Assembly: GCF_004348985.1 (NCBI RefSeq)
Contig: NZ_SMKW01000003.1
Coordinates: 62,001 to 126,000 of the forward strand
DNA from: Saccharopolyspora elongata
GTDB lineage: Bacteria; Actinomycetota; Actinomycetes; Mycobacteriales; Pseudonocardiaceae
Direction of reading: 5' to 3'
Length of the DNA: 64,000 nucleotides
Shown here: positions 1-10,567 of the stretch, in pieces
Layout of the letters: each line of letters opens with the position of its first letter
Numbering within the stretch: position 1 is the first letter of the stretch
Notes under the pieces: generated by a model
The model's database searches: none
Told to the model about the DNA's origin: nothing
Seen by the model: only the letters and a program-made list of their open reading frames with translations
Translations under genes and position numbers: made by a program

Positions 1-729
<729 letters not shown>

Positions 730-734
730 ACGCG

Positions 735-765
735 AAAGGCCCGCCCCGGACCGGGGCGGGCCTTT
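735..765 (+). terminator. Rho-independent-type terminator after trmI
   Basis: A perfect 13-bp stem (AAAGGCCCGCCCC paired with its complement) with a 5-base loop lies six bases after the trmI stop and ends in TTT. It also sits just beyond the end of the convergent gene at 785-1537, so it may serve both directions. Confidence 0.8.
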
Positions 766-784
766 GCACGTGATCGGGCGTCGA

Positions 785-1537
785 TCAGCAGAGCTTCCAG
801 GAGCCGTCTTCGACGACCATCTTGAACTCTTCGTCGATCTTCTCGTCGGGGATCAGGTCGGCCACGTTCTGGCCCATGATCTCGACGTCGGCGGTGATGC
901 TCATCGTGCCGGTGACCTTGGCCGTGGCGGTGTTGTCGCCGTTGTCCTTGACCTCGCCCAGCTTCATCTCGATCTTCATGCCGTCGATCAGCTTCTGGAT
1001 GTCGGCGTCGGTGAGACCGAACTCCTTGAGCTCGTCGAATGAACCGCCCTTGCCCTCGAAGGTGTCCAGCATCTCCTGGAACTTCTCCTGCTCCTTCTTG
1101 CAGGACATGGGCTGCAGGCTGGCGAAGTCCTTCTGGTTGATCGCGTCGATGCCCTGCTGGGCGACCTTGCGGGGGTCGCCGGGGCCGCCGGTGAAGACGA
1201 TCACCAGGGTGATCACCAGGCCGATCACGAGGAGGCCGCCGATGCCGCCCAGGATCCACGGCAGCGGGGACTTCTTCTTCGGCGCGTCGAAGCCCGGCTG
1301 GCCGAAGCCGCCGCCCTGCGGCGGGTACGGGGGCTGCTGGCCGAAGCCCTGCTGCGGCTGTGGGCCGCTCTGCGGGTACGCGCCGCCCTGCTGGGGCTGG
1401 CCGCCGCTGGGCGGGTAGGCGCCGCCCGGCTGGCCGCCGAAGCCCTGCTGCGGCTGGCCACCGCTGGGCGGGTACTGGCCGCCGGGCTGCTGCCCCCAGC
1501 CGTCCTGCCCGGGCGGCTGCTGCGGTGGGTACGTCAT
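785..1537 (-). CDS. Pro/Gln/Gly-rich single-pass membrane protein, DUF4878-like extracytoplasmic domain
   Basis: 250 residues. The first ~85 are low-complexity PPQQ/GGQPQQG repeats, followed by a basic KKKSPLP stop and one hydrophobic segment (about residues 93-117, WILGGIGGLLVIGLVITLVI). The remaining ~130 residues form an extracytoplasmic domain with the helix pattern and GDNTATAKVTGT strands of NTF2-fold DUF4878-type lipoproteins. The start is fixed by a strong GGGGGAGG ribosome site. It is a tandem paralogue of the next gene (1575-2228). Function is unknown; family members are cell-envelope proteins of actinobacteria. No lipobox cysteine is present, so it should be membrane-anchored rather than lipidated. 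Confidence 0.75.
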   Translation of the reverse strand: MTYPPQQPPGQDGWGQQPGGQYPPSGGQPQQGFGGQPGGAYPPSGGQPQQGGAYPQSGPQPQQGFGQQPPYPPQGGGFGQPGFDAPKKKSPLPWILGGIGGLLVIGLVITLVIVFTGGPGDPRKVAQQGIDAINQKDFASLQPMSCKKEQEKFQEMLDTFEGKGGSFDELKEFGLTDADIQKLIDGMKIEMKLGEVKDNGDNTATAKVTGTMSITADVEIMGQNVADLIPDEKIDEEFKMVVEDGSWKLC

Positions 1538-1574
1538 GGGTCCTCCCCCTTGCTCACATGCTCTTGCTGCGGGC

Positions 1575-2228
1575 TCACTGGTCGAGCTGGCAGACCTTCC
1601 AGGTGCCGTCCTCCACGACCAGGCCCATCGTCTGGTCCACAGGTGTGGACGATCCGTCGGCCTCGTAGGTTCCGGTCAACTTCGCGGTGGCCTGGTCGCC
1701 ACGCTCGGTCACCTCGCCGAGCTTGACGTTGAACTTCCACTGGCTGAGCTGGCTCATCGCCTTGCTCAGCTCGGCCTTGTTGGAGTCGCAGAACAGGCTG
1801 CTCACGCCGTTGAAGTCGCCGGCGTTGACCTTCTGGACGACCTCCTGCGCGACCGGCCGGGCCTCGCCGGGCCCGCTGTTCAGCCAGAAGAACACCCCGA
1901 CACCGGCCCCTGCGAGGACGACCAGCGCCCCGACCAGGCTGAGGATCAGCGGTAGCTTCGACTTCTTCCGCTGCGGCGGCTCGACGTCGGCGAAGCCGTT
2001 GGGCTCCTGGATCCAGGAGCCGGGGCCGAACTCGCTGCCCCACTGGGGGGCCATGGGCGCCTGCTGCTGCTGCTGGTCCGGGCCCTGCTGGCCCCAGCCG
2101 GTGTGCTGGTTGCCGTACCAGGCGGGCTGCTGCTGCGGGGTTTCCGGCGGACCCTGCTGAGGGAACCCGTTGCCCGCGGGTTGCTGCCCCCACCCGCCCT
2201 GTCCAGGCTGCTGCGGCGGATAGGTCAT
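1575..2228 (-). CDS. Pro/Gln-rich single-pass membrane protein, paralogue of the neighbouring gene
   Basis: 217 residues from the ATG at 2228. That start follows a GGGGAGGAG ribosome site and gives the same MTYPPQQPGQ opening as its paralogue; an in-frame upstream start would add 31 unlikely residues. It has a Q/P/W-rich cytoplasmic tail, one membrane segment (LPLILSLVGALVVLAGAGVG, about residues 100-120) and a ~95-residue outer domain with a paired-Cys pattern (FCDSNK ... KVCQLD) as in the neighbour. The two genes probably arose by tandem duplication and are co-transcribed (37-base gap). The likely fold is NTF2-like (DUF4878 type). The role is unknown; an envelope location is inferred. Confidence 0.72.
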   Translation of the reverse strand: MTYPPQQPGQGGWGQQPAGNGFPQQGPPETPQQQPAWYGNQHTGWGQQGPDQQQQQAPMAPQWGSEFGPGSWIQEPNGFADVEPPQRKKSKLPLILSLVGALVVLAGAGVGVFFWLNSGPGEARPVAQEVVQKVNAGDFNGVSSLFCDSNKAELSKAMSQLSQWKFNVKLGEVTERGDQATAKLTGTYEADGSSTPVDQTMGLVVEDGTWKVCQLDQ

Positions 2229-2733
2229 GGCTCCTCCCCGGAGTGGTGCGTTGCTGCTTTCGGCGGCCGTAAGTAGATCAGAGCCCGCGACGCGTGGTGC
2301 ACGGAGTGGACTTTTCGGCACTCAATCGTCATGGGGAATTCGCCGGGCTGGAGTGGCGTCCAGGGGCAGTTGTTCCAAATGATGGGAGAAGTGCCGGATG
2401 CGCTCGCAGCCGGGCGGTCGCAACGCCACCCGGTTGCCGGATCGGTTAACCCGGATGCCCGCCGACCGCCCCGATCCGCGTGGCGCAACGGAAAACCGGT
2501 GCTCGTGGGGCCGCGTCGTCCGATCGGGAACGTATCGAACGGACCATGATCGTCAACGCAACGTATCCGCCCCGCCCGGCCGGAACGCGACCCGCTGGCG
2601 CCAACTTGGCCCGCCTCATGGGTATTCGCGGATTTTTGTGGCACGCTGGGCGATCCGGCGGGCATCAACGACGCCGCCGTCGTCGGTGATCGCCGGTACC
2701 GTGGTGGTACGAGCACGGGAGGAGGGTGCCGAC
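2229..2733. other. 505-bp divergent intergenic region upstream of mpa
   Basis: The region separates the minus-strand membrane-protein pair from plus-strand mpa and must hold both promoters. A TACCGT hexamer at 2697-2702 could be a -10 element for mpa, with its GGGAGGAG ribosome site following. No convincing -35, operator or small ORF with good coding features was seen. Open frames here lack plausible ribosome sites. Confidence 0.4.
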
Positions 2734-4524
2734 ATGCAGCACGACCGTCCCGGCAGCCGGCCTGAGGAGGGCGGCGAGCAGTACAGCGGTGGCTCCGCAG
2801 AACTCCGCAGCCAGATTCGTCTCCTGGAAGACGAGGTTGCACTGCTGCGCCGCAGGCTCAACGAGTCTCCCCAACAGGCCCGGTTGCTGGAAAAGCGGCT
2901 GGCCGAGGCATCCGAGAGAGTGAGCCAGCTCACCGAACGGAACGCCAAACTCACCGAGACCCTGAAGGAAGCGCGGGGCCAGCTGATGGCGCTGCGCGAA
3001 GAAGTCGACCGCCTCGCGCAGCCCCCCAGTGGTTACGGGGTCTTCCTGCACGGCTACGAGGACAGCACGGTCGACGTGTTCACGTCTGGTCGCAAGATGC
3101 GGGTGGCGGTGTCACCCAACGTCGAGACGGAGGAACTGAGACTGGGCCAGTCGGTGCGCCTCAACGAGGCCCTGACTGTGGTGGAGGCTGGTGCGTTCGA
3201 GCGAACCGGTGAGGTCTGCACCTTCCGGGAGCTGCTGTCCAGCGGTACCGGGGAGAGCCCCCGGGCGCTGGTGCTGGGCCACACCGACGAGGAACGCGTC
3301 GTGTGGGTCACCGAACCGCTGGCCGCGTCCGGGCTGAAGGCCGGCGACTCGGTGCTGATCGACAGCAAGGCGGGCTACGCCTACGACGTGGTGCCGAAGG
3401 CCGAGGTCGAAGACCTCGTGCTGGAGGAGGTGCCCGACGTCGGGTACCAGGACATCGGTGGGCTGGCCGGCCAGATCGAGCAGATCCGGGACGCGGTGGA
3501 GCTGCCGTTCCTGCACTCCGACCTCTACATCGAGTACCAGCTGCGGCCGCCGAAGGGCGTGTTGCTGTACGGCCCGCCGGGCTGCGGCAAGACGCTGATC
3601 GCCAAGGCCGTCGCCAACTCGCTGGCGAAGCAGGTCGCCGCCGCGCGCGGCGACGACGACGGCCACGCCAAGTCCTTCTTCCTGAACATCAAGGGCCCCG
3701 AACTCCTCAACAAGTTCGTCGGCGAAACCGAGCGGCACATCCGGCTGATCTTCCAGCGGGCGCGGGAGAAGGCCTCCGAGGGCACCCCGGTGATCGTGTT
3801 CTTCGACGAGATGGACTCGATCTTCCGGACCCGCGGCAGCGGCGTCTCCTCCGACGTGGAGACGACCATCGTGCCGCAGCTGCTCAGCGAGATCGACGGT
3901 GTCGAAGGGCTGGAGAACGTCATCGTCATCGGCGCCTCCAACCGAGAGGACATGATCGACCCGGCGATCCTGCGGCCGGGGCGGCTGGACGTGAAGATCA
4001 AGATCGAGCGTCCGGACGCGGAGTCGGCGAAGGACATCTTCTCCAAGTACCTGACCAAGGAACTGCCGATCCACGAGGAAGACCTCAAGGAGTTCGGCGG
4101 CGACAAGGGCGCGTGCGTGGAGGCGATGATCCAGACCACGGTCGAGCGGATGTACGCCGAGACCGAGGAGAACCGGTTCCTGGAGGTCACCTACGCCAAC
4201 GGCGACAAGGAAGTCCTGTACTTCAAGGACTTCAACTCGGGCGCGATGATCCAGAACATCGTGGACCGGGCGAAGAAGGCGGCCATCAAGTCGGTGCTGG
4301 AGACCCGCCAGCCGGGCCTGCGCGTGCAGCACCTGCAGGACGCCATCGTCGACGAGTTCGCCGAGAACGAGGACCTGCCCAACACCACCAACCCGGACGA
4401 CTGGGCCCGCATCTCCGGCAAGAAGGGCGAGCGGATCGTCTACATCCGCACCCTGGTCAGCGGGAAGAGCCAGGAATCCGGCCGAGCGATCGACACGGCC
4501 ACGAACACGGGCCAGTACCTGTAA
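2734..4524 (+). CDS. mpa: Proteasome-associated AAA ATPase Mpa/ARC
   Basis: 596 residues; the hexameric ATPase that recognises pupylated proteins, unfolds them and feeds them into the 20S core. Visible in order: an N-terminal coiled coil (about residues 22-95, Pup-binding), tandem OB-fold interdomain region (about 98-225), and an AAA module with Walker A GPPGCGKT (280-287), Walker [11 protein letters not shown], and the SRH ending AILRPGRLD. The C-terminus is GQYL, the motif that docks into pockets of the proteasome alpha ring. The ATG at 2734 has a GGGAGGAG ribosome site 8 bases upstream; the longer open frame upstream has no family-like sequence. Length fits Rhodococcus ARC and mycobacterial Mpa. 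A terminator follows, so it is probably monocistronic. Confidence 0.97.
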   Translation: MQHDRPGSRPEEGGEQYSGGSAELRSQIRLLEDEVALLRRRLNESPQQARLLEKRLAEASERVSQLTERNAKLTETLKEARGQLMALREEVDRLAQPPSGYGVFLHGYEDSTVDVFTSGRKMRVAVSPNVETEELRLGQSVRLNEALTVVEAGAFERTGEVCTFRELLSSGTGESPRALVLGHTDEERVVWVTEPLAASGLKAGDSVLIDSKAGYAYDVVPKAEVEDLVLEEVPDVGYQDIGGLAGQIEQIRDAVELPFLHSDLYIEYQLRPPKGVLLYGPPGCGKTLIAKAVANSLAKQVAAARGDDDGHAKSFFLNIKGPELLNKFVGETERHIRLIFQRAREKASEGTPVIVFFDEMDSIFRTRGSGVSSDVETTIVPQLLSEIDGVEGLENVIVIGASNREDMIDPAILRPGRLDVKIKIERPDAESAKDIFSKYLTKELPIHEEDLKEFGGDKGACVEAMIQTTVERMYAETEENRFLEVTYANGDKEVLYFKDFNSGAMIQNIVDRAKKAAIKSVLETRQPGLRVQHLQDAIVDEFAENEDLPNTTNPDDWARISGKKGERIVYIRTLVSGKSQESGRAIDTATNTGQYL

Positions 4525-4533
4525 GGCCGAGCC

Positions 4534-4567
4534 CGGGGCCGCCATCTCCGCGGGGGTGGCGGCCCCG
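4534..4567 (+). terminator. Terminator hairpin after mpa
   Basis: GGGGCCGCCA (4535-4544) pairs with TGGCGGCCCC (4557-4566) across a 12-base loop, ten bases after the mpa stop. GC-rich with no long T run, as usual for this type of genome. Confidence 0.7.
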
Positions 4568-4604
4568 AGCTGTGCCGCGGGCCGACAGAGGTTAGGTTCC
4601 AGGC

Positions 4605-5555
4605 ATGCTCCCAGCGCAACGATCGGTGCAGCGCCTAGGACTCGGCCTCGCCGCGCTCGGCAGGCCCGCGTACATCAACGTCGGTCGCGCCGCCGTGCTG
4701 CCCGTGCAGCGCACCGCGCAGGCGATGCGGGAACGCACCCGGACGGTGCTGGACGCCGCTTACGCCAACGGGATCCGCTGGGTGGACACGGCCCGCTCCT
4801 ACGGCAGCGCCGAGCAGTTCCTCGCGGACTGGCTGCGCGAGCGCGGCCACCAGGACGTCGCGGTGTCCAGCAAGTGGGGGTACGCCTACGTCGCGCAGTG
4901 GCGCATCGAGACCGAGGTGCACGAGGTCAAGGAGCACTCGGTGGAACGCCTGCGCACCCAGTGGGCCGAGACCCGGACGCAGCTCGGCGACCGCATCGAC
5001 CTCTACCAGGTGCATTCGCTGACCACCAGCAGCCCGCTGTTCGACGACCTGGCGCTGCAGCGCGAGCTGGCGCGGATCCGGGACGCCGGGGTGCAGCTGG
5101 GCTTCTCCACCAGCGGCGCGGCGCAGGGCGAAACCATCGAGCGCGCCTGGGAGATCGAGGTGGGCGGGCGGCAGCTGTTCAGCGCCGTGCAGTCCACTTG
5201 GAACACCCTGGAGCCGTCCGCGAGCCGCTTCCTGGCCGAGGCGCACACGGGCGGCTGGCGGGTGCTGGTGAAGGAAACCCTGGCGAACGGGCGGCTCGCG
5301 GTGGATCCGCCCGCGGAGCTCACCAGGGTCGCCGACCGGCACGGGGTGGGCACCGACGCCATCGCGCTCGCGCACGTCCTGCGCCAGCCCTGGGCCGACG
5401 TGGTGCTCGTCGGCGCGGCCAGCGTCGAGCAGCTGGAGTCGAACCTGGCGGCCTGCCGGGTGGAGCTCACGGACCAGGACCTCGACGCGCTGAGCCGGCT
5501 GGCCCGCGACGCCGCGACCTACTGGGGCGAACGCGCCGAACTCCCCTGGCACTGA
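4605..5555 (+). CDS. Aldo/keto reductase family oxidoreductase
   Basis: 316 residues. NADPH-dependent aldo-keto reductase fold: the catalytic tetrad is recognisable as Asp/Tyr in VDTARSYG, Lys in SSKWGY and His in LYQVHS. The C-terminal half has the [12 protein letters not shown] and [15 protein letters not shown] segments typical of barrel strands 7-8 and the cofactor loop. The ATG at 4605 lies shortly after the mpa terminator. The substrate cannot be told from sequence. It interrupts the usual mpa-dop neighbourhood together with the convergent NUDIX gene; there is no sign that it takes part in pupylation. Base composition matches the surroundings. Confidence 0.85.
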   Translation: MLPAQRSVQRLGLGLAALGRPAYINVGRAAVLPVQRTAQAMRERTRTVLDAAYANGIRWVDTARSYGSAEQFLADWLRERGHQDVAVSSKWGYAYVAQWRIETEVHEVKEHSVERLRTQWAETRTQLGDRIDLYQVHSLTTSSPLFDDLALQRELARIRDAGVQLGFSTSGAAQGETIERAWEIEVGGRQLFSAVQSTWNTLEPSASRFLAEAHTGGWRVLVKETLANGRLAVDPPAELTRVADRHGVGTDAIALAHVLRQPWADVVLVGAASVEQLESNLAACRVELTDQDLDALSRLARDAATYWGERAELPWH

Positions 5556-5601
5556 GTGGCGTCCGCGCAGCCGGGGACGGGATGGGATGGGCTGGGATGA
5601 A

Positions 5602-5730
5602 GTCAACGGCCCGTTCGCCCCTTCTATCGACGCGAACGGTCCGTTCGCTCCAATCCGCTTGACGGGGTGTTTTGGAGGGAACGGACCGTTGGTTCCGTCT
5701 ATTGAGGTGAACAGGCCGTTCGCTTCACAC
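5602..5730. repeat. Palindrome-rich intergenic repeat, copy A
   Basis: Two diverged units built from GAACGGnCCGTTC-like palindromes (GAACGG and CCGTTC are reverse complements) alternating with CTATCGA/CTATTGA boxes; the units here are 75 bases apart. The same family recurs at 28178-28320 and 48048-48364. It lies between the convergent aldo-keto reductase and NUDIX genes and could act as a bidirectional terminator or be a mobile palindromic element. Confidence 0.75.
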
Positions 5731-5736
5731 CTCCGT

Positions 5737-6246
5737 TCACGATCGGGCGAACCATTCCTCGGCGAACTGGCGGCCGTCCGGCACGAACGGCCAGCCAGGG
5801 TCGTTCAGGCGCTCGCGGAGCTCGCCCAGGGGCATCCACCAGCCCTCGGCGACTTCTTCCGGCTGGTGGACGATCGGGCCGTCCCACAGCGCCTCGTAGA
5901 GGAATCCGTGGTAGCGCACGGTGCCCTGCTCGTAGGTGGAGCGGAACAGGTAGTGCACCGGCACGTCGCGCACCCCGAGTTCCTCGGCGAGTTCGCGCAC
6001 CGCGGTGACATCGGGATCCTCGCCGGCCGCGACCACGCCGCCCGCCGCGCAGTCGTGCATGCCCGGGTAGACGTCCTTGGTGTCGGTGCGGCGGTGCACG
6101 TAGATCCTGTTGCGGTCCGGGGAGAGCAGGAGCACCGCCGAGGCCGCGTGCCAGAGGCCCTCCGCGCGCATCCGCCGCCGCGTCGCGCTGCCCACGACAC
6201 TCCCGGCCGCGTCGTACACCGCCACCGATTCCTCGCCCGCGCTCAT
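5737..6246 (-). CDS. NUDIX hydrolase
   Basis: 169 residues. The NUDIX box is complete: G, five residues, E, seven residues, REL, one residue, EELGV ([18 protein letters not shown] lies inside it), giving the Mg-binding helix that hydrolyses nucleoside-diphosphate-X substrates. The N-terminal layout ([19 protein letters not shown], then [13 protein letters not shown]) and the C-terminal EEWFAR resemble the isopentenyl-diphosphate-isomerase-like/YfcD-type NUDIX group, but substrate assignment is only a suggestion. The start is the ATG at 6246, divergent from dop with a 117-base shared promoter region. A much longer open frame through dop on this strand is a GC-bias artefact. Confidence 0.85.
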   Translation of the reverse strand: MSAGEESVAVYDAAGSVVGSATRRRMRAEGLWHAASAVLLLSPDRNRIYVHRRTDTKDVYPGMHDCAAGGVVAAGEDPDVTAVRELAEELGVRDVPVHYLFRSTYEQGTVRYHGFLYEALWDGPIVHQPEEVAEGWWMPLGELRERLNDPGWPFVPDGRQFAEEWFARS

Positions 6247-6363
6247 GGCCCAATCGTCGCACCCTCCCTTCGAGGCACACGCGTTGCGCCGAATCGGGTC
6301 GACTCGGATCCCTGTGGCGTGCGGCACTCCGCTTGGTCGGTGAGACCCCGTACGCTGCGAGGT
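6247..6363 (+). promoter_or_regulatory. Divergent NUDIX/dop promoter region
   Basis: 117 bases between two divergent starts. TACGCT at 6351-6356 sits seven bases before the dop ATG, the position of a -10 box for a leaderless transcript, and no ribosome-binding sequence is visible. No clear -35 seen. Confidence 0.45.
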
Positions 6364-7863
6364 ATGCGGCGGATCATGGGAACCGAGGTGGAGTACGGCA
6401 TCGTCGTGCCGGGCGATTCCGGCGCCAACCCGGTGCTGACCTCCACGCACATCGTGCTGGCCTACGCGGCGGCGGCCGACATCCCGCGGGCGCGGCGCGC
6501 TCGCTGGGACTACGAGGTCGAGTCGCCGTTGCGCGACGCCCGCGGTTTCGACCTCAGCACAGCGGCGCAGCAGACCAACGGATCGGACGGCGACGACCTC
6601 GGGGCGGCCAACGTCATCCTCACCAACGGCGCGCGGCTGTACGTCGACCACGCGCACCCCGAGTACTCGGCGCCCGAGGTGACCAACCCGCGCGACGCGG
6701 TCATCTGGGACAAGGCCGGTGAGCGCGTCATGGAGGAGGCGGCGATCCGGGCCGCCAGCGTGCCCGGCAGCGCGCCGATCCAGCTGTACAAGAACAACGT
6801 CGACGGCAAGGGCGCCAGCTACGGCACCCACGAGAACTACCTGATGTCCCGCAGCACCCCGTTCACCTCGGTGATCGGCGGCCTCACCCCGTTCTTCGCG
6901 TCCCGCCAGGTGATCTGCGGTTCGGGGCGCGTCGGCCTCGGCCAGGCGGGGGAGAAGGCCGGTTTCCAGCTCTCCCAGCGCTCCGACTACATCGAGGTCG
7001 AGGTCGGCCTCGAGACGACGCTCAAGCGCGGCATCATCAACACCCGCGACGAGCCGCACGCCGACGCCGACAAGTACCGGCGGCTGCACGTCATCATCGG
7101 CGACGCCAACCTCGCGGAGACCTCCACCTACCTCAAGCTCGGCGCCACCGCGCTGGTGCTGGACATGATCGAGTCCGGGCAGCGCTTCGACGACCTGAAG
7201 CTGGCCGACCCGGTGCAGGCGGTGCACCTGATCAGCCACGACCCGACCCTCAAGCAGACCGTCGAGCTCACCGACGGGCGCCGGTTCACCGGCCTGGACC
7301 TGCAGCGCGCCTACCACGAGCGCGCCGCCCGGCACCTCGACGAGCACGGCGCCGAGCGCCCCGCCCGCGAAGTGCTGGACACCTGGGGCGAGGTGCTGGA
7401 CCTGCTCGGCGGCGACCCGATGGACTGCGCCGACCGGCTGGACTGGCCCGCCAAGCTCCGGCTCATGGAGAGCTACCGGGCGCGCGACGGCCTGGGCTGG
7501 GCGTCGCCGCGGCTGCACATGGTCGACCTGCAGTACTCCGACGTCCGCCTGGACAAGGGCCTGTACAACCGGCTGGTCGCGCGCGGCTCGATGAAGCGCC
7601 TGGTCAGCGAGGAGGAGGTCCGGGACGCGGTGACCACGCCGCCGGAGGACACCCGCGCCTACTTCCGCGGCCGGTGCCTGGAGCGCTACCCGTCGGAGGT
7701 GGCCGCGGCGTCCTGGGATTCGGTCATCTTCGACCTGGGCCGGGAATCCCTGGTGCGCATCCCGACGTTGGAACCGCTGCGCGGCACCAAGGCCCACGTG
7801 GGCGCCCTGCTGGAGGCGGCGGCCAGCGCCGAAGAACTGGTCGACTCGCTGACGAAGGGCTGA
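6364..7863 (+). CDS. dop: Pup deamidase/depupylase Dop
   Basis: 499 residues. Converts the C-terminal Gln of Pup to Glu so it can be ligated, and also removes Pup from substrates; a carboxylate-amine-ligase (glutamine-synthetase-like) fold. The opening [13 protein letters not shown] carries the Mg/ATP-binding Glu; [12 protein letters not shown] contains the Dop-specific loop region absent from PafA; the [36 protein letters not shown] and [19 protein letters not shown] segments are family hallmarks shared with PafA (10568-11926). The start at 6364 gives the family-standard N-terminus; the frame extends further upstream only through the repeat and NUDIX-antisense DNA. Pup itself ends in GGQ, so deamidation by this enzyme is required before ligation. 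Confidence 0.97.
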   Translation: MRRIMGTEVEYGIVVPGDSGANPVLTSTHIVLAYAAAADIPRARRARWDYEVESPLRDARGFDLSTAAQQTNGSDGDDLGAANVILTNGARLYVDHAHPEYSAPEVTNPRDAVIWDKAGERVMEEAAIRAASVPGSAPIQLYKNNVDGKGASYGTHENYLMSRSTPFTSVIGGLTPFFASRQVICGSGRVGLGQAGEKAGFQLSQRSDYIEVEVGLETTLKRGIINTRDEPHADADKYRRLHVIIGDANLAETSTYLKLGATALVLDMIESGQRFDDLKLADPVQAVHLISHDPTLKQTVELTDGRRFTGLDLQRAYHERAARHLDEHGAERPAREVLDTWGEVLDLLGGDPMDCADRLDWPAKLRLMESYRARDGLGWASPRLHMVDLQYSDVRLDKGLYNRLVARGSMKRLVSEEEVRDAVTTPPEDTRAYFRGRCLERYPSEVAAASWDSVIFDLGRESLVRIPTLEPLRGTKAHVGALLEAAASAEELVDSLTKG

Positions 7864-7880
7864 CAGAGAGGGTGCGGGGT

Positions 7881-8040
7881 CGTTTTGCGTAGGTGGTCAC
7901 CCAGCGGAACCTCAGACGCCGTCTCGACTGCGGGATCCCCGACTTGTGTATGACCAATACGCGGCATCGGGGCAGGTCCTCGCAGAGAGCCCCTTACGGG
8001 GTGGGCACAGGCTGAGAACCCGCGGGTGGTCCATCTGCGT
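7881..8040. repeat. Dispersed ~160-bp intergenic repeat, copy 1
   Basis: Starts GCGTAGGTGGTCACCCAGCG and ends near GAACCCGCGGGTGGT. A reverse-complement copy, matching over nearly its whole length with scattered differences, lies at 34791-34952; a diverged partial copy lies at 60028-60103. It occupies most of the 406-base gap between dop and pup. The rest of the gap (8041-8269) holds the presumed pup promoter, but I see no clear boxes. Confidence 0.8.
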
Positions 8041-8269
8041 GCGTGGCGAAAAGCGGCTGGCGCCGCTTGCCTGACGGCCAGCACGGGTTCGCGTTGGTGT
8101 CCCGAACGCGAACCGGCCGGTGAACACGTTTCGTGCACGTCAGCCCGGTGTGGATGATCGAAATGACGCCCGGCTGGACGTGGGCGAACGGGTGTCGGAT
8201 GGGTAGTGTTCACAGCAGGGTGTCCCCACTGCCGGGAGAACATCCGAAAGGCGAGCACCGGGAGGCAAG

Positions 8270-8461
8270 ATGTCCCAGGAAAAGGTTCAGCGGCACGGCG
8301 GCGGCGAAGGCGACGAAGAGCAGGGTCCGGAGGCCGCCGGTCAGGAACGTCGCGAAAAGCTCGGCGAGGACGTCGACGCCATCCTGGACGAGATCGACGA
8401 CGTCCTGGAGGAGAACGCCGAGGACTTCGTCCGCGCCTACGTGCAGAAGGGCGGCCAGTAG
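8270..8461 (+). CDS. pup: Prokaryotic ubiquitin-like protein Pup
   Basis: 63 residues. The small, largely disordered tag attached through its C-terminal residue to lysines of proteins destined for the proteasome. The acidic C-terminal half (DVDAILDEIDDVLEENAED, then FVRAYVQKGGQ) is the helix that binds the Mpa coiled coil, and the C-terminal GGQ shows the gene encodes the amidated precursor needing Dop. GGGAGG precedes the ATG by 5 bases. The next genes, prcB and prcA, follow in the usual order after a terminator-like hairpin, so Pup may be made in excess over the core subunits. Confidence 0.98.
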   Translation: MSQEKVQRHGGGEGDEEQGPEAAGQERREKLGEDVDAILDEIDDVLEENAEDFVRAYVQKGGQ

Positions 8462-8486
8462 CCCGGCGGGCCCGGTCGTGACGTCG

Positions 8487-8515
8487 ACGCCGGGCCGGAA
8501 ACTCCGGCCCGGCGT
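8487..8515 (+). terminator. Hairpin between pup and prcB
   Basis: A 12-bp perfect stem (ACGCCGGGCCGG with its complement) and 5-base loop, 25 bases after the pup stop and 66 before prcB. It may attenuate read-through so that pup is expressed above prcBA. Confidence 0.7.
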
Positions 8516-8581
8516 TGTCGGCTGCGCGCCGGATCATGACTAAAGTGCTGTTGAAGTCGAAAGCCCTTCGATCGGGAGACG

Positions 8582-9424
8582 ATGTCGCTGATGGATCCGA
8601 GCTCGGGCCAGGCCCTGCCCGCCGCCTACCTCACGCCGGGGTCTTACTCGTTCACCGACTTCCTCCGCGCGACCGCGCCCGAACTGCTGCCGGGCGGCCG
8701 CAGGGCGCCGGAAGGCACCGTGCAGGCCCCGCACGGCACCACGATCGTCGCGGTGACCTTCCGCGGCGGCGTCCTGCTGGCCGGTGACCGCCGAGCCACC
8801 ATGGGCAACCTGATCGCCCAGCGGGACATGGAGAAGCTGTTCGTCACCGACGCCTACTCGGCCGTCGGCATCGCGGGCACCGCCGGGGTCGCGCAGGAGC
8901 TCGTCAAGCTGTACGCGGTGGAGCTGGAGCACTACGAAAAGCTCGAAGGCGTCTCGCTCTCGTTGGACGGCAAGGCGAACCGGCTGGCCAACATGCTGCG
9001 CGGCAACCTCCAGGCCGCGATGCAGGGCCTGGCGGTGGTGCCGCTGTTCGCCGGGTACGACCTCGACGCCGACGACCCCGAGCGGGGCGGCCGGATCGTC
9101 TCCTACGACGTCGTCGGCGGCCGGTACGACGAGGTCGGCGGTTACCACGCGGTCGGTTCGGGTTCGCTGTTCGCGAAGTCGGCGCTGAAGAAGCGCTACG
9201 ACCCGGACGCCGACGCCGACACCGCCGTGCGCGCGGCCGTCGAGGCCCTCTACGACGCGGCGGACGACGACTCCGCCACCGGCGGTCCCGACGTGTCCCG
9301 GCGCATCTTCCCGTCGGTCATCACCATCACCGCCGCGGACGGCGCCGTGCGGGTGCCCGAGGAGCGGACGGCCGAGGTCGCCACCGAGGTGATCAACGGC
9401 CGGTTGGAGAACCCCGGCGGCTGA
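8582..9424 (+). CDS. prcB: 20S proteasome beta subunit PrcB
   Basis: 280 residues; catalytic subunit of the 20S core. A propeptide of 52 residues ends at APHG and is cleaved to expose the catalytic Thr53 in TTIVAVTF. The conserved Asp in AGDRRAT and the catalytic Lys in RDMEKLF follow at the expected spacing, and [12 protein letters not shown] matches the family C-terminal half. GGGAG lies upstream of the ATG; a second Met three codons in is possible. prcA begins 75 bases later, consistent with co-transcription. Confidence 0.97.
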   Translation: MSLMDPSSGQALPAAYLTPGSYSFTDFLRATAPELLPGGRRAPEGTVQAPHGTTIVAVTFRGGVLLAGDRRATMGNLIAQRDMEKLFVTDAYSAVGIAGTAGVAQELVKLYAVELEHYEKLEGVSLSLDGKANRLANMLRGNLQAAMQGLAVVPLFAGYDLDADDPERGGRIVSYDVVGGRYDEVGGYHAVGSGSLFAKSALKKRYDPDADADTAVRAAVEALYDAADDDSATGGPDVSRRIFPSVITITAADGAVRVPEERTAEVATEVINGRLENPGG

Positions 9425-9498
9425 CGCCGCGGCCCGGTGCCGCCGGGCCCCGATCACGCCTGCCCGAGCGAGCAGATTCGAACCAGGAGTGCACAGCC

Positions 9499-10254
9499 GT
9501 GACGATGCCGTTCTACACCTCTCCCGAGCAGTTGATGCGGGAGCGTTCCGAGCTGGCCCGTAAGGGCATCGCGCGGGGCCGCAGCGTGGTGGTGCTGAAG
9601 TACGCCGGTGGCGTGCTGTTCGTCGCCGAGAACCCGTCTCCGACGCTGCACAAGGTCTCCGAGATCTATGACCGCATCGGATTCGCGGCGGTGGGCCGCT
9701 ACAGCGAGTTCGAGGCGCTGCGGGTGGCCGGCGTGCGCATCGCCGACGTCCGCGGGTATTCCTACGACCGCCGCGACGTCACCGGCCGGTCGCTGGCCAA
9801 CACCTACGCCCAGCACCTCGGCGCGATCTTCACCGAGCAGATCAAGCCGTTCGAGGTGGAGATCTGCGTGGCGGAGGTCGGTTTCACCGCCGAGACGGAC
9901 CAGCTGTACCGGTTGACCTACGACGGGTCCATCGTGGACGAGCCGCAGTACGTCGTGATGGGCGGCCAGGCCGAGGCGATCGCGAGCACGCTGAAGGATT
10001 CGTTCAGCGACGGCCTGGAACTGGCCGACGCGACGAAGCTCGCGGTCGAGGCGCTGTCCTCGAGCGGGGACAGCACCCGAGAGCTGGGCATGGGCCAGCT
10101 CGAGGTGGCGGTGCTCGACCGCGCCCGGCCGCACCGCACCTTCCGCCGCATCCAGGGCGCGGCGCTGACGGCGCTGCTCCCGGCGAAGGAGCCGGAGTCC
10201 GAAGCGGAATCCGCGGACGGCGATTCCGAGGACGAGACCAAGAAGGACAAGTAG
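9499..10254 (+). CDS. prcA: 20S proteasome alpha subunit PrcA
   Basis: 251 residues; structural outer-ring subunit that forms the gate and the pockets receiving the GQYL tail of Mpa. The [20 protein letters not shown] opening and GIARGRSVV segment match mycobacterial and Rhodococcus PrcA closely; [17 protein letters not shown] and [11 protein letters not shown] are family signatures. I use the GTG at 9499; the ATG at 9505 is equally possible and changes only two residues. The C-terminal ~25 residues are acidic and low complexity, as in many homologues. A terminator hairpin follows. Confidence 0.97.
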   Translation: MTMPFYTSPEQLMRERSELARKGIARGRSVVVLKYAGGVLFVAENPSPTLHKVSEIYDRIGFAAVGRYSEFEALRVAGVRIADVRGYSYDRRDVTGRSLANTYAQHLGAIFTEQIKPFEVEICVAEVGFTAETDQLYRLTYDGSIVDEPQYVVMGGQAEAIASTLKDSFSDGLELADATKLAVEALSSSGDSTRELGMGQLEVAVLDRARPHRTFRRIQGAALTALLPAKEPESEAESADGDSEDETKKDK

Positions 10255-10268
10255 TCCTCTCGGCCACG

Positions 10269-10306
10269 GGTGGAGGGCATCTTCCGGCGAGGAGGTGCCC
10301 TCCACC
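10269..10306 (+). terminator. Terminator hairpin after prcA
   Basis: GGTGGAGGGCA (10269-10279) pairs with TGCCCTCCACC (10296-10306), 15 bases after the prcA stop. The rest of the 313-base prcA-pafA gap contains no recognised gene; pafA evidently has its own promoter. Confidence 0.75.
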
Positions 10307-10555
10307 GCTGTCCGGGCTCCCCGGACGGCCGCCCGCCGCTCGTGCCGGGCCCGGATCCGGTTGGCGGCCACAAGATGCTGTGGTTTCTGGTGCCGTTGAG
10401 CACCTCTGGTGCGATGCGGGTCGGCTTGGCGGCCGCCGCGCGCCGGGCTGCGCCGGGCCGGCCCGTGGGCGTGATGACGCGGTGCAACCGGTCCCGCGTG
10501 AGAAACGCACTACCGGTGCCCGAACGGCGGACCGCCGAGAAGCCCTGTTTGCGCC

Positions 10556-10561
10556 TAGTGT
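10556..10561 (+). promoter_or_regulatory. -10 box of a leaderless pafA promoter
   Basis: TAGTGT ends six bases before the pafA ATG and no ribosome site is present, the usual layout of a leaderless actinobacterial transcript. The pafB start (55512) has the same arrangement. No clear -35. Confidence 0.5.
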
Positions 10562-10567
10562 GGAAGC

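Noticed and set aside
5587..6363. N-terminal extension of the dop frame upstream to 5587
   Set aside because: It runs through the palindromic repeat and antisense to the NUDIX gene; Dop homologues begin at the [12 protein letters not shown] region, and no ribosome site supports a longer start.
5737..7797. Very long minus-strand open frame through dop
   Set aside because: GC-bias shadow of dop; only the last 169 codons (from 6246) have family features (NUDIX).
10255..10567. Small gene in the prcA-pafA gap
   Set aside because: Open frames exist but lack ribosome sites and family-like sequence; the gap is explained by a terminator and the pafA promoter.
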